NCBI GenBank assembly: GCA_003049485.1
Contig: PYST01000542.1
Span: 1 to 17,855 of the forward strand
Reading direction: 5' to 3'
Length of the DNA stretch: 17,855 nt
Origin: Ophioceras dolichostomum
Lineage: Eukaryota > Ascomycota > Sordariomycetes > Magnaporthales > Ophioceraceae
The notes under the pieces are model-generated. The model was given only the letters and a program-made list of their open reading frames with translations. It was not told the origin of the DNA and did no database searches. Made by a program: the position numbers and the translations under genes. Shown one piece after another: positions 9,736 to 17,855 of the stretch; position 1 is the stretch's first letter; every line of letters starts with the position of its first letter.

Positions 9736-11103
9736 GACCCTGCCTTCATCAATGCCCACTTTGCTGAGATTTTCTGAAAGGCGATCATCAGGGTTCTGAT
9801 GCAAACCCACCGGCTTCTCGGCGGACAATGTTTGCCGTCCATGAAGGGGCCGAATGAGAGCGGAATTCCCAGTTTCCAGCGAGCGGATGGCTTGCCTCCG
9901 CTCACTTCTTCCACCCTCTTCGGGGTCTCCGGTCCAAGGGCTTTGGCTATCTGAATGCGAGGCTTGATCAGTCAGAACCCCCTTTATGGACTGAGTATGT
10001 GCTTCAATAGCCTGGTATTGAGTGGTATGTGAAAAGCGACTCTGGCGTGAAAGCGAACGGGCGCATGTTGAACCTCTCGATCCAATGACGGGAGACAGGT
10101 AGGAGTAGGTATGTATATGCACACGTAAGATTTATACCGGATCTCTTTTCTCAAAGAGGAACGTGGAGGCGAACTGAGGGGCAAAGGGATCAGCCAACTG
10201 TTTGTGCGAGGCTTTTGCGAGAGAGATCTGCCCGAGGAGAGCTGGGGTTCACCTTGAGGCAAACCCCTACATGCGTGAGAGGCTGATCTCAAAACTGGAC
10301 GGACTAGACGTCCTTTACAAGGACAAGCCGCTGACATGGCGAAACCTGACGGCCTATCACGCTAGAGGATTAGAACCTAGCTTCCGCAAAACATGGCTTT
10401 GCGGGACCGCCACGAACGACCACCCCATGAATCAACACAGTAGAAATTAGCAGGGATCCCCCATCTTCAAAATAAAAAGATAGAAGGTTGACTTGCATCG
10501 TCCGTTTTTCAGGCCGAAACTTTGCGCGGGCGTTCGCCAAAGCGGTTTCGCAACCTTCATAGGTAGGTACATTAGACGCCTAGTGAACGGGTGATGCTGA
10601 TGCAGATGGGAGCTAGCTCAGGAGAAGCCGCGTGACAGGAAGTAAACTCTTGCAGCTGAGGGAGACGTGATGCTTATGCTTAAGGCAAAGTTCATCAATC
10701 TTGATACGAGATGGTCTTGAATCGCATGCCTCATCTGGGAGTAAAGACCAAGAGCGTTCGCCAGCGCCGGATTAATGAGGAGTTTACGATTGGCCAAAGC
10801 CTGATGTCGGGAAAGGGCGAGCAAATCATAGGGACATGAAGGGCCTTCTCGAATGCGCATCGCTAATCTAGATGTGTTCGATAGTTGAGTGGCAATCCTC
10901 CCCCCTAGGCGTATTTTCGTCCGTCCAAAATTTCAGAAGAAACAAATACTCCGAAAACGCGGGTCCAGACACAGTGAAATCTAGTGGCCACCGCATCGTG
11001 GCCCTCGATTCAGGAGTGCACGGTATGCTACGTGTCAGCCGTAGTGACTTGTCGAAGAGCGGATTGGTCGGCGATGGTCGTACTTCTATGATAAGGAGAG
11101 TCC
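9736..11103. other. Spacer upstream of the exchanger, with unresolved 5' exon
   Basis: Bases 9736-10131 continue the exchanger's frame on the minus strand without an ATG. They read as a polar N-terminal extension (for example ERRQAIRSLETGNSALIRP), so part of this may be coding, entered either by a splice or read as leader. A possible acceptor with a CTGAC branch site and GATAG lies near 9950. From about 10140 to 11103 I find only short frames with no family resemblance. A TAGGTAGGTAC word sits at 10560-10570. This stretch also contains the thioesterase 3' flank. Confidence 0.4.
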
Positions 11104-11637
11104 TCAGATATTCAAAAACTTCGTATGGCTCCCGGTCGCCACAACCGCGCCCTTCTTTCCTTCTTCTCCCGCAGCAGCAGCCTTCCGGATCTCGACCTGC
11201 GTGTAAGCCAGGTTCCGGCCAGCCTTGGACACCCAGGCCTCGATCTCTAAAGTATCCCCCTCGCGGGCGGCGCCGACGTAGCTGACGTGGATGTCGACGC
11301 TGACTCCCGTCCTGTCGCGCCCCGTCGCCGCCGCGATGGCCATGCCGCCGGCCCAGTCCGTCAGCGTCGCCGACACGGACCCGTGCAGGATCTTCTTGCT
11401 GTTGATGTGCACGCCCTCGACGGGCAGGCGGGCTAGTATCCGGCCATTCTCTAACGTGGCGGACAGGATCTCGATGCGCGAAAAGAAGAAATTGTAGACG
11501 GGCGAGTTGGGCTGGATCCCGGCCCAGTGCTTCTGCACGTGGAGGAGGACTCCTTCAGGCCCCTGAGGCCCCTGAGTCGCGGGCGTTGTTGATGTTGCGT
11601 TTGATGGCGCTTTTTCTGGCGTTGGTTGTTGAGACAT
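11104..11637 (-). CDS. Hotdog-fold thioesterase, THEM2/ACOT13-like (4HBT/PaaI family)
   Basis: A single-exon gene of 177 residues, close to the usual size of this family. Such enzymes hydrolyse acyl-CoA thioesters, often mitochondrial or cytosolic long-chain acyl-CoA; the substrate here is not determined. The core runs from about 30 to 176. It has the central-helix motif HGSVSATLTDWAGG (85-98), with Asp94 aligning with the catalytic Asp of human THEM2, then the strand GVSVDIHVSY (111-120) and a closing GSHTKFL (169-175) that matches the family end GRHTKHL. HGG of the family is HGS here. Start chosen at the ATG at 11637; a longer frame to 11664 has only GTG. Residues 1-28 are polar, rich in Pro, Thr, Ser and Gln, without a clear targeting signal. 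It is divergent from the D-serine dehydratase gene across about 670 bases. Confidence 0.88.
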   Translation of the reverse strand: MSQQPTPEKAPSNATSTTPATQGPQGPEGVLLHVQKHWAGIQPNSPVYNFFFSRIEILSATLENGRILARLPVEGVHINSKKILHGSVSATLTDWAGGMAIAAATGRDRTGVSVDIHVSYVGAAREGDTLEIEAWVSKAGRNLAYTQVEIRKAAAAGEEGKKGAVVATGSHTKFLNI

Positions 11638-12307
11638 GATCACGGTGGGCGATCTTGACGACACGACGACAACAAGGCTAAAGATGAGGAGTTAAGAGCA
11701 ATGCGAGATGGACGAGGCTAACTGGAACCGGTTGACTGCAACACGAGGACTGAGCAAGAGTCAGTGAATCCGTCCGGTCTCTGAACGAAGCTAACATGTT
11801 TCTTGCCAGTGCTATCTTGACTCAACTTTTTACCTACTGAAATACTAGGTTGCGCTGTTGGAAAACGTCCCGTTGGAAGAATGATTCAATGCTGAGTCGG
11901 TCGATCCACGAGAATTCCGGTAAGAAAATGATCAGAAAATCCAGTGTCCATAGGTCATGTCCATCCCCGAACCCCGGAGGTGTGGGCCGGATCTCCGTCT
12001 TCGGCGTTCCGGCCTTGGCACAGTGCGGAATAAGGCACCCACGTTCACAGGCCGGGCGGGGACAGTCAGGTTAACACTGTGTACGGCTATTTACCCCTCG
12101 TTGCGTGTACCGAAACGGCACGTCCCGGGACACGACACAGAGCTCCGTGGTTCGGCATCGTCGGGCGTCAACCAGATATAAGGAGCAGTCGGACACCTCC
12201 TGCGCTTTCTCGAAACGGATAGGGGTCTACCATAGAAAGTGTCAGAAACCGACGTCCTGCAGGACATCGCACTGGCGCCTATGTGACATTCAAGTCAAAG
12301 GTCCAAC
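11638..12307. promoter_or_regulatory. Shared divergent promoter region, thioesterase / D-serine dehydratase
   Basis: These 670 bases separate two divergently transcribed genes and must hold both promoters. On the plus side a TATA-like element lies at 12177-12182, and a 10-base palindrome GTCCCGGGAC at 12122-12131 lies about 50 bases further upstream. No equally clear TATA is seen on the thioesterase side. Short frames inside show no family signal. Confidence 0.5.
12177..12182 (+). promoter_or_regulatory. Candidate TATA box of the D-serine dehydratase gene
   Basis: TATAAG within AGATATAAGGAG, 126 bases upstream of the ATG at 12308 on the same strand. The distance fits a filamentous-fungal core promoter. 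Not proven. Confidence 0.4.
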
Positions 12308-14075
12308 ATGGGGCCACAAGCCACCGACGACACCGCCATGGAGCAGTCCGTGAAGGCCCTCTACGTCGGGAAGACCCTGTACGAAGTCGAGACGCCCGCT
12401 GCGGTCCTCGACCTTGCCAAGGTGGAGGTGAACTGCGAGCGCATGCTGGCCACCGTTCGCGCTCTTAACATCGGCTGGCGAGCCCATATTAAGACTCACA
12501 AGGTGACTGACTATCTCTCTTGATCGCCCCACTCTCCTTGATACGCTTCTGTCAATCCTCACTGAATACGTGCGTCGTAGCTGACGTGTGAGAGCGGATA
12601 GACCATCGAGTTGACCAAACTCCAAATCTCAGAGGACCCTTCAGTGCCAGCCAACATCGTCGTGTCCACCGTACTAGAAGCAGAGAAGGTCCTCCCTCTG
12701 CTGATGCAGTACAAGTCCCAAGGCAGGGCCGTAAATGTGCGAAGCACCTGGCGTATTCCCACAACCCCTGGAGCTGAGCTCCTCCCCTCCAAGCAGGAAG
12801 TCCACCGCTAAAGCCAACTATTCCATCCCCAACGCTCAGGTCCTATTCTCCTTCCCCCTCTACCCATCCTGCATCCCGCGCCTCTCCCACATATCCACCG
12901 CCCTCGGACCGCAAGGCCTCTCCGTAATGATAGACCACCCCTCCCAAATCCCCCTACTCTCCCTCCTCACCTCCCAAGCTTCCTCCTCCAACAACCCGCC
13001 CCTAGTCTTCCTCAAAGTAGACATGGGCTACCACCGCGCAGGCGTCATCCCCTCCACACCCGAATGCGTCGCGCTCGTGACCGCCCTGCTAGAGGCCGAG
13101 CGCGCCGGCGCCTGCGTCCTGCACGGCCTGTACGCGCACGCCGGCCACTCGTACTCGTCCCGGTGCGAGTCCGACGCCCTCGCCCTCCTGGCCGCCGAGT
13201 TCGCCGCGCTGCGCCGCGTGGGCGACGACGTCGTCCGCGCCTCCGCCTCGAGCCAAAGAGAACACAGAAGGTTGGTGCTCTCCGTGGGCGCCACGCCGAC
13301 CACCACGTCGCTGCAGCAGGGGCATCCTTCGATGACGACGGAGACGACGGAGACGACAGTCCGCGATTCCGTCCTCGCCTCCCTCCGCGAAGCAGAAGGA
13401 GGAAGAAACTACGACCTCGAAGTCCACGCGGGCGTGTATCCCGTGCTGGACCTCCAACAGCTCGCCACGCACGCGCGCGACGCGTCCCTCCTGTCCAGCG
13501 CCGACATCGCCGTCTCGGTGCTCGCCGAGGTCGCGTCCGTCTACCGCAACCGTCACGGTCACTCCGGTCCGGGTTCGGGTTCGGGTTCGGGGCCGGCGGT
13601 GGAGGCGCTCATCAACGCGGGCTGTCTCGCGCTGGGCCGCGAACCGTGCCAGCCTTCCTTCCCGGGCCGCACTTCGTCGGCCTACTCGGGCTGGGGCATC
13701 GCTATGCCGTGGGGTAGCTGTGATGGTACTACCGCTCCCGCTGCCGCGGGGGGTCCTGGTGTAGTGCCGGCGCCGGTGCCTGGCCCGGGTTTCCCTGTTG
13801 AGCACGGTGGGTGGGAGGTCGTCAAGGTTAGTCAGGAGCATGGTTTGTTAGGTTGGGTACCACCAGTAGTAGTAGACGGGAACAACGAGGGCAACGAAGG
13901 CAGCGAGGGCAGCGAGCCGCCTGTTGTGCCGGAGGTGGGTGGGCGGGTGCGAATCTGGCCGAACCATGCTTGTATCGCTGGGGCGGGGTTCGATAAGTAT
14001 GTGATTGTGGATAGTAGGAGGGTAGGGAAAGAGGATGAGATTGTAGACGTGTGGCGCCGTTGGAACGGCTGGTAG
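12308..14075 (+). CDS. DSD1: D-serine dehydratase (PLP- and Zn-dependent, DSD1/alanine-racemase-fold family)
   Basis: Converts D-serine to pyruvate and ammonia; relatives act on other D-hydroxy amino acids such as D-threonine. Exons are 12308-12502, 12602-12736 and 12840-14075, all joined in phase 0 (donors GTGACT and GTGCGA, acceptors GATAG and CTCAG), giving 521 residues against 428 in yeast Dsd1. Two ATGs with good context, 12308 and 12338, could serve as start; the first is used. Residues 20-65 hold ETPAAVLD and the cofactor motif RAHIKTHK, with Lys62 the expected PLP Schiff-base lysine right before intron 1. Residues 111-290 are the alanine-racemase-like barrel (VDMGYHRAGV, LYAHAGHSY). 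The C-terminal D-serine-dehydratase domain has EVHAGVYPVLD and WPNHAC, where His486 and Cys488 should bind zinc. Low-complexity inserts (GSGSGSG; Ala/Pro/Gly-rich; NNEGNEGSEGSE) account for the extra length. Whether it prefers D-serine or another D-amino acid cannot be told. Confidence 0.9.
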
Positions 14076-14595
14076 CGTAGGTAGGGCTCATGTCCGTGGC
14101 ATGTTGGAATAACCCTCCTTCCTTTCTCCCTTTGTCGTTTTCAGAACACCAGAGTTGAGTCCGTCACCAATGAGATAATCAAGATGCTGGGACCAACGAA
14201 CGAACATACCGCGCAACAAATATGATATTTCCCCTCTGGATGAACTCCAGACGCCTTCTTTTTCGTACTTAGCAGCAAAAGCCTTGCTGCCTATCCCCTG
14301 CCTAACAATAAACAATAATCGCCGAAAAAAAAAGAGGAGGAAAAAAAGTTATACCAAGCAAGAATAGCCGAAGCAGACCGGGATATCATCTTTCCCTTCT
14401 GTAGTCATCCGCCCTCCCGTCCCACTCCCTCAATGAACACCACTGCCCCCGTTTCGTACATCCCATACTATCCCATACCATTCAATATCATCTCGTCCCG
14501 TCAGGTGCCGTCCCATCTTCTCTTCTCATCTTCCCATCTCCCCAACTCACCATCTTCCCTCTTTAGGTAGGTAGGCTACTTGGACAATCGTGACC
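14076..14595. other. Convergent 3' region between DSD1 and ARP4
   Basis: About 520 bases between two convergent genes; no coding region supported. It contains an AATAAA on the plus strand, an A-rich stretch (14324-14347), a long C/T-rich tract with repeated TCCCAT words (about 14400-14560) and a TAGGTAGGTAGG word at 14564-14575, only about 20 bases beyond the ARP4 stop codon. Confidence 0.5.
14307..14312 (+). terminator. Candidate poly(A) signal for DSD1
   Basis: AATAAA about 230 bases after the D-serine dehydratase stop, followed by an A-rich stretch. Fungal 3'-end signals are loose, so this is a tentative call. Confidence 0.35.
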
Positions 14596-16465
14596 CTACT
14601 TGCACCTCTTCTCCACGACGCCCGCGCCGTTCTCCTCGTACTCCTTGCGCGAGATCCACATCTGGTGGAACGTCCCCAGGCTGGCCAGGATGCTGCCCCC
14701 GATCCAGGACCCGAACCGCCTCTCGGTCGTGAGTCCCGCGGCGTGGATCTTGACCCTCGACGACGGGAACATGGCCGTCAGCTCGTTGTTCAGCCGGTCG
14801 TTGAACCCGTTGAGCAGAGACGTGCTGCCCGTCACCACAACGTTCATGAGGAGCGTCGGGCGGAGGTCGACGTCGACGCCGTTGAGCGACGCGCGGATCA
14901 GCTCCGGGATCGTCTGGTTCTTGACCAGCCGCTGCGGAGCGGGGGCGGCGGCGGCAGCGGCAGCGGCAGCGGCGGAGGAAGCAGCAGCATCAGCAGCGGC
15001 AGCGCTCGCGCCAGCACCGTCTGGTCCTCCTGGCACGGGTGCCCCGGCCGCTGATGGCGCAGCAGCAGCAGCAGGAGCAGGCATGAAGTTCGACGCGTAA
15101 GCGGCGGTCTCGTCCCACATGCCCTCGGCGACGCGGTACCGCTGCTCGCGCCACATCTGGTTCGACCCGTCCGGCATCTCGAACACCCTGCCTGGCTGCG
15201 ATCTGACGTAGTCCTCTGTCCCTGGCGCCGAGAACCTTCCCGGCCCGCGCCACACCTCGACCACCGACTCCTTGAACTCCGTCAGCAGGCGCTCCTCCTC
15301 GTACGCCCTCAGGCTCGGCGCGATGTCGAACGGGAAGCCGCGCAGCTTGACCTGGGCGTCCGCACCGGCGTCGACGGGCGTCTTGTTCTCGACCATGAAC
15401 GTCGGCACCACGTTTTTCACGGCCTGCGCCCCTCCGCCGGGAGACTCCCACATGGCGCGGATCTGCGAGCTCAGCCAGATGCCCGCCGCGGGCGACCGCT
15501 GGATGGAGCGCTTGAGCACCATGCCGTCGTGCACGGCCACGACGGAGGCGTTGGCGCCGCCCACGTCGATGACCAGCGCCGTGGCCTTGCCGGCCGCGAA
15601 GGCCGCCAGCACGGGCGTCTTGGCCAGCCAGAAGGCCGGGACGCCCCACTGCTCCATCGCGATCTCGATCGACTTCTCGCGGGCCTTGGGCGTGTTCCAC
15701 GCCGCCTCCGTCAGCAGCAGCGGGTTCTCGCCCAGGGCGGTCTCCTTCAGCTCCTGCTCCTCGGCCTCGGCCTCGGCCGCCTCCGCAGCCGCAGCCGAAG
15801 CAGCAGCCGCGCCCTCCGCCGAAGTCGCGCCGGCCGCGTCCGTCATGCTCACATCGCCCTCGCCGTCCGCAGCCGCAGCGGCGGCAGGGCTCTTTCCGTT
15901 AGCAGCGCCGCCGCCGCCGCCCTCCTCCCCATTCTTCTTCGCCTCGGCAGTTGGTGCCGCCGCCTCTGCAGCTGTAGTAGCGGTCTTGGAGATGCTGTTG
16001 CCGACGTTGCTGAGCAGGTGTACGCGGTCGGGCTGCAGGCGCTTAACGAGCATGTGCTCCCACAAGCGTGGCGCGACGTCCCAGTCCTCGACAACGCTGT
16101 CGCGGTTCATGTAGTTTCGCACCTCGAGCCCTTCCCGGGGCAGGATCACCTCGTCGCCGAAGAGGTTGCGCCCGCCGACGTGCGCGTAGAAGGAGGGGAG
16201 CACGCATTTGGGCACGTCCTCGCCCGCGAACCCGGCTCGCGTGTTGCAGTAGCCCGGGTCGAGCACGAGCGCCGAGACCTCATCTGCATGTGGGGGAGGG
16301 CGGGCGTTTCAGTTATTATGAGCCTGCCGGTGCGAAAGTCCCCAGAAGGCGGGGAAACGTAAGGCAAACATAACATCACAGACAGCGACGAGACGGAAAG
16401 GAACGCATACCTCCACCGTAAATGTCTGTTGGCTGCGCAGACGATGATAATGGCAGTTGAGCCAT
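14596..16465 (-). CDS. ARP4: Actin-related protein Arp4 (NuA4/INO80/SWR1 chromatin complexes)
   Basis: A nuclear actin-related protein shared by the NuA4 histone acetyltransferase and the INO80 and SWR1 remodellers. Exons 16465-16411 and 16283-14596 encode 580 residues. The intron (16410-16284) has donor GAG|GTATGC and acceptor TGCAG, and the join yields IYGGDEVSALVLDPGY, the characteristic Arp4 N-terminus. The start is the ATG at 16465. Visible actin-fold motifs are LDPGYCNTRAGFAGED (26-41), the second phosphate loop VIDVGGANASVVAV (about 256-269), VVTGSTSLLNGFNDRL (about 501-516) near the adenosine pocket, and the C-terminal WIGGSILASLGTFHQMWIS (545-563). Two Ala-rich acidic or neutral insertions at about 116-195 and 419-469 make it longer than yeast Arp4 (489). 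No obvious frame damage. Assignment is firm from the N-terminal signature and the C-terminal actin end. Confidence 0.92.
14932..15084 (-). repeat. Alanine-rich coding insertion in ARP4 (C-terminal)
   Basis: Encodes about 51 residues, mostly Ala with Pro, Gly and Ser, ending in a run of ten Ala followed by PAPQ. It is built from GCN codons with a partly regular GCGGCA/GCGGCG microsatellite at 14946-14973. It sits between the actin-fold segments SNFMP and RLVKNQTIPEL. Confidence 0.8.
15754..15993 (-). repeat. Alanine/glutamate-rich coding insertion in ARP4 (N-terminal)
   Basis: Encodes about 80 residues rich in Ala, Glu and Gly, with a poly-Gly (five) and several poly-Ala runs and an acidic end (EAAEAEAEEQE). 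It interrupts the actin fold between LLSNVGNSIS and LKETALGENPLLLTE, a region where Arp4 homologues also vary in length. Confidence 0.8.
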
Positions 16466-17001
16466 GATTTCTGATCATGTGGATGTCAATTGGCGCCTCT
16501 TGTTGACTTGTAAGGCTGCGGCTGGGAGCTTTTGATAATTGGATTTTCGTGTCGCGTTTTTGTGAAGCTTGGAGGAAGCTCCGAGCTTTGATGATTGATG
16601 GGCGAGGTGGGGTGGCTGGGTTGTGGCGCAAACAATGTGGCTGGTGACATGTCTTGGCACTGATCTTGCCCTTGCCTTCGCCTGAGCTCCAGGTCTCAAC
16701 AATAGGTTATGCCAGAATTTCAAAGGTGAGGAGAATGAGAGAATGCAGGTTGTTCGGCGGTATGGGTATGACCCGCTAGTCGTCACCCTGTAAATCATCC
16801 GTGATAGTCCTGCCTCGGGCGATGAGAGCGAAGCAAGCCATCTACCTCATGCTATCACGTATCCGTTCCGTAAGATAGAGTCGAACAAGAATGAAATCGT
16901 GTTGGGTATCATAACGAAACGCTGCGCCAGAATTACCTGTGACTGACGAAAGGCTCCAGGATGAGCTCCACAAAGGTCCCTCGCACCGACCCTTCGAAAG
17001 G
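16466..17001. other. Spacer: ARP4 promoter and PIG-P gene 3' flank
   Basis: About 535 bases between two minus-strand genes. No supported frame, no clear TATA, no tRNA and no repeat noticed. Confidence 0.45.
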
Positions 17002-17855
17002 CTAGGAGCTCGTGGAATACCTATTGTACCTCTCCTTCTCTCCATCTACTCCTCCATTCCCATCCCAATCGGGCGGATCACCATAAAGCACCTCGCAAAC
17101 CCCCGCAAGAGGGACGTCCATGACCGCATCGGTGCCCTTATTCCACAACGATCTCCAGGGCAGTCTGCCGACGACCTCCGTGCCATGAGTTTCCCACTCC
17201 TCTCTCCCCGCCCCAGCTGCTGCTGCCGCCTCTGAATCCTCGAAATCGTTTTCTCTGCTAAAACCGCCAACGCCGTCCATGCCATCCACTCCGAACCCCT
17301 CCCAGCCCTCCGCACCTTTCTCCTCCGCCTTCCCTTTTCCCTTCCAGTCCTTTGCACCACCACCACTTCCACCATTCGTCGCCGTCCCCCCAGCACCGCC
17401 TTGTCCACCATGTCCCCCTTGTCCAACACCACCAACACCGCCACCACCACCCCGTCGACGCACCCCACTCCTCATCCTCCCCCCCGCATCCACAACAGCA
17501 ATCTTCCCCGCCTCGTCCACGATCGTCCCCACGGACCCCAGCGGCAGCGTCAAAATCTCCAAATTGTAGCTCGCGAGCGCCACGTACACGTACACGAGCG
17601 TCATGACCAGGAAGCTGGGCACGGCCAGGCTCCACCACCGGTTCGGGTAGTAGTAGATGCCCAGCGCGTGCAGGAAGGGGCTCGGCAGGAAGCTCCACAG
17701 CAGGTACATCAGGAAGGCCAGCGACGAGAACAGGTACAGCACGAAGCCGTAGTACTCGTAGGTGGGCACCTTCGGGCTCGCGCGGGGCACGGGCGCCTCC
17801 AGGTCGTCGTCGGACGCGTCGGGCGTCGTCGGGCGGGAGGGGCGGAGGAGGGAGG
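17002..17855 (-). CDS. GPI19: PIG-P/Gpi19 subunit of GPI-GlcNAc transferase; N-terminus outside window
   Basis: A small ER membrane subunit of the GPI-N-acetylglucosaminyltransferase that makes the first GPI-anchor intermediate. The frame enters from the right edge and ends at 17002 (284 codons visible; start codon not in the window). Upstream of the domain is a polar stretch with DASDDDLEAPVPRASPKVP. The PIG-P domain then starts at PTYEYYGFVLY, with two hydrophobic segments (FVLYLFSSLAFLMYLLW and LAVPSFLVMTLVYVYVAL) flanking the conserved loop YYPNRWW, and SYNLEILTLPLGSVGTIVDE after them. About 80 residues of Gly-rich, charged, probably disordered sequence follow. The end is a more conserved block, SLWNKGTDAVMDVPLAGVCEVLYG, as in other filamentous-fungal PIG-P proteins, and a short polar tail. 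Assignment is strong from the domain signature. Confidence 0.9.
   Translation of the reverse strand, partial: SLLRPSRPTTPDASDDDLEAPVPRASPKVPTYEYYGFVLYLFSSLAFLMYLLWSFLPSPFLHALGIYYYPNRWWSLAVPSFLVMTLVYVYVALASYNLEILTLPLGSVGTIVDEAGKIAVVDAGGRMRSGVRRRGGGGGVGGVGQGGHGGQGGAGGTATNGGSGGGAKDWKGKGKAEEKGAEGWEGFGVDGMDGVGGFSRENDFEDSEAAAAAGAGREEWETHGTEVVGRLPWRSLWNKGTDAVMDVPLAGVCEVLYGDPPDWDGNGGVDGEKERYNRYSTSS
17275..17475 (-). repeat. Glycine-rich coding tract in the PIG-P gene
   Basis: Encodes Gly-rich sequence (GGGGGVGGVGQGGHGG and similar) followed by a Lys/Glu-rich patch and GFGVDGMDGVGG. GGN codons and repeated GGTGG words give the DNA a CCACC/CACCA-rich appearance on the plus strand. It separates the membrane domain from the conserved C-terminal block. 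Confidence 0.75.

Noticed and set aside
10202..10450. 82-codon plus-strand frame upstream of the exchanger
   Set aside because: It begins with TTG; the first ATG gives only about 59 residues. No recognisable family, although the composition is not absurd.
10618..10860. 80-codon minus-strand frame with an ATG and a mildly hydrophobic C-terminal half
   Set aside because: No family match by eye, no supporting neighbour. A frame of this length is expected by chance in this composition. Transcript data would be needed to keep it.
13064..13841. Long frames on both strands inside the D-serine dehydratase gene
   Set aside because: Shadow frames of a GC-rich exon whose own frame carries the PLP, alanine-racemase-like and zinc motifs.
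14990..16362. Long frames on both strands inside ARP4
   Set aside because: Shadows of the Arp4 exon, enriched in Arg, Ala and Gly because of the GCN repeats.
1..17855. A coordinated gene cluster or novel multi-gene system
   Set aside because: The genes belong to unrelated housekeeping pathways, are on both strands with ordinary spacing, and lack any shared signature enzyme, transporter or regulator that would tie them together.

Overview
The window looks like nuclear DNA of a filamentous ascomycete (Pezizomycotina, most like Sordariomycetes). The coding parts are GC-rich. Genes carry short GT-AG introns with fungal branch sites such as GCTAAC. The gene families fit as well: a Clr5-domain protein of the type common in filamentous fungi, a mitochondrial D-lactate dehydrogenase, a VCX1/CAX-type cation/H+ exchanger, an Arp4 chromatin subunit and a PIG-P/Gpi19 GPI-anchor subunit. 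The species cannot be named from sequence alone.

Layout, left to right. (1) 1-2286, minus: D-lactate dehydrogenase (cytochrome), spliced, with its C-terminal exon outside the window. Its last visible intron contains a degenerate 15-bp minisatellite. (2) 2287-3752: gene-poor spacer holding the DLD promoter side and the 3' flank of the next gene. (3) 3753-6808, minus: an 895-residue Clr5-domain protein with two copies of an uncharacterised ~57-residue helical module and His/Asp/Gly homopolymer tracts. (4) 7460-9735 (open frame to ~10131), minus: a CAX-family Ca2+/H+ exchanger in four visible exons, in which the second GNxxE transport motif has become STAAS. (5) 11104-11637, minus: a single-exon THEM2/ACOT13-like hotdog thioesterase. 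(6) 12308-14075, plus: a PLP- and zinc-dependent D-serine dehydratase in three exons, divergent from the thioesterase. (7) 14596-16465, minus: actin-related protein Arp4 in two exons with two alanine-rich insertions. (8) 17002 to the right edge, minus: a PIG-P subunit whose start lies outside the window.

Most genes are housekeeping metabolism, ion transport, chromatin or glycolipid synthesis. They are not evidently a functional cluster. I found no mobile element, tRNA, CRISPR, secondary-metabolite core gene or defence system, and no convincing new multi-gene system. The best leads are protein-level oddities: loss of the second catalytic motif in the exchanger, the duplicated module in the Clr5 protein, and the repeat-filled intron of DLD. 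Exon joins were worked out by hand from splice consensus, reading frame and family alignment, not from transcripts.
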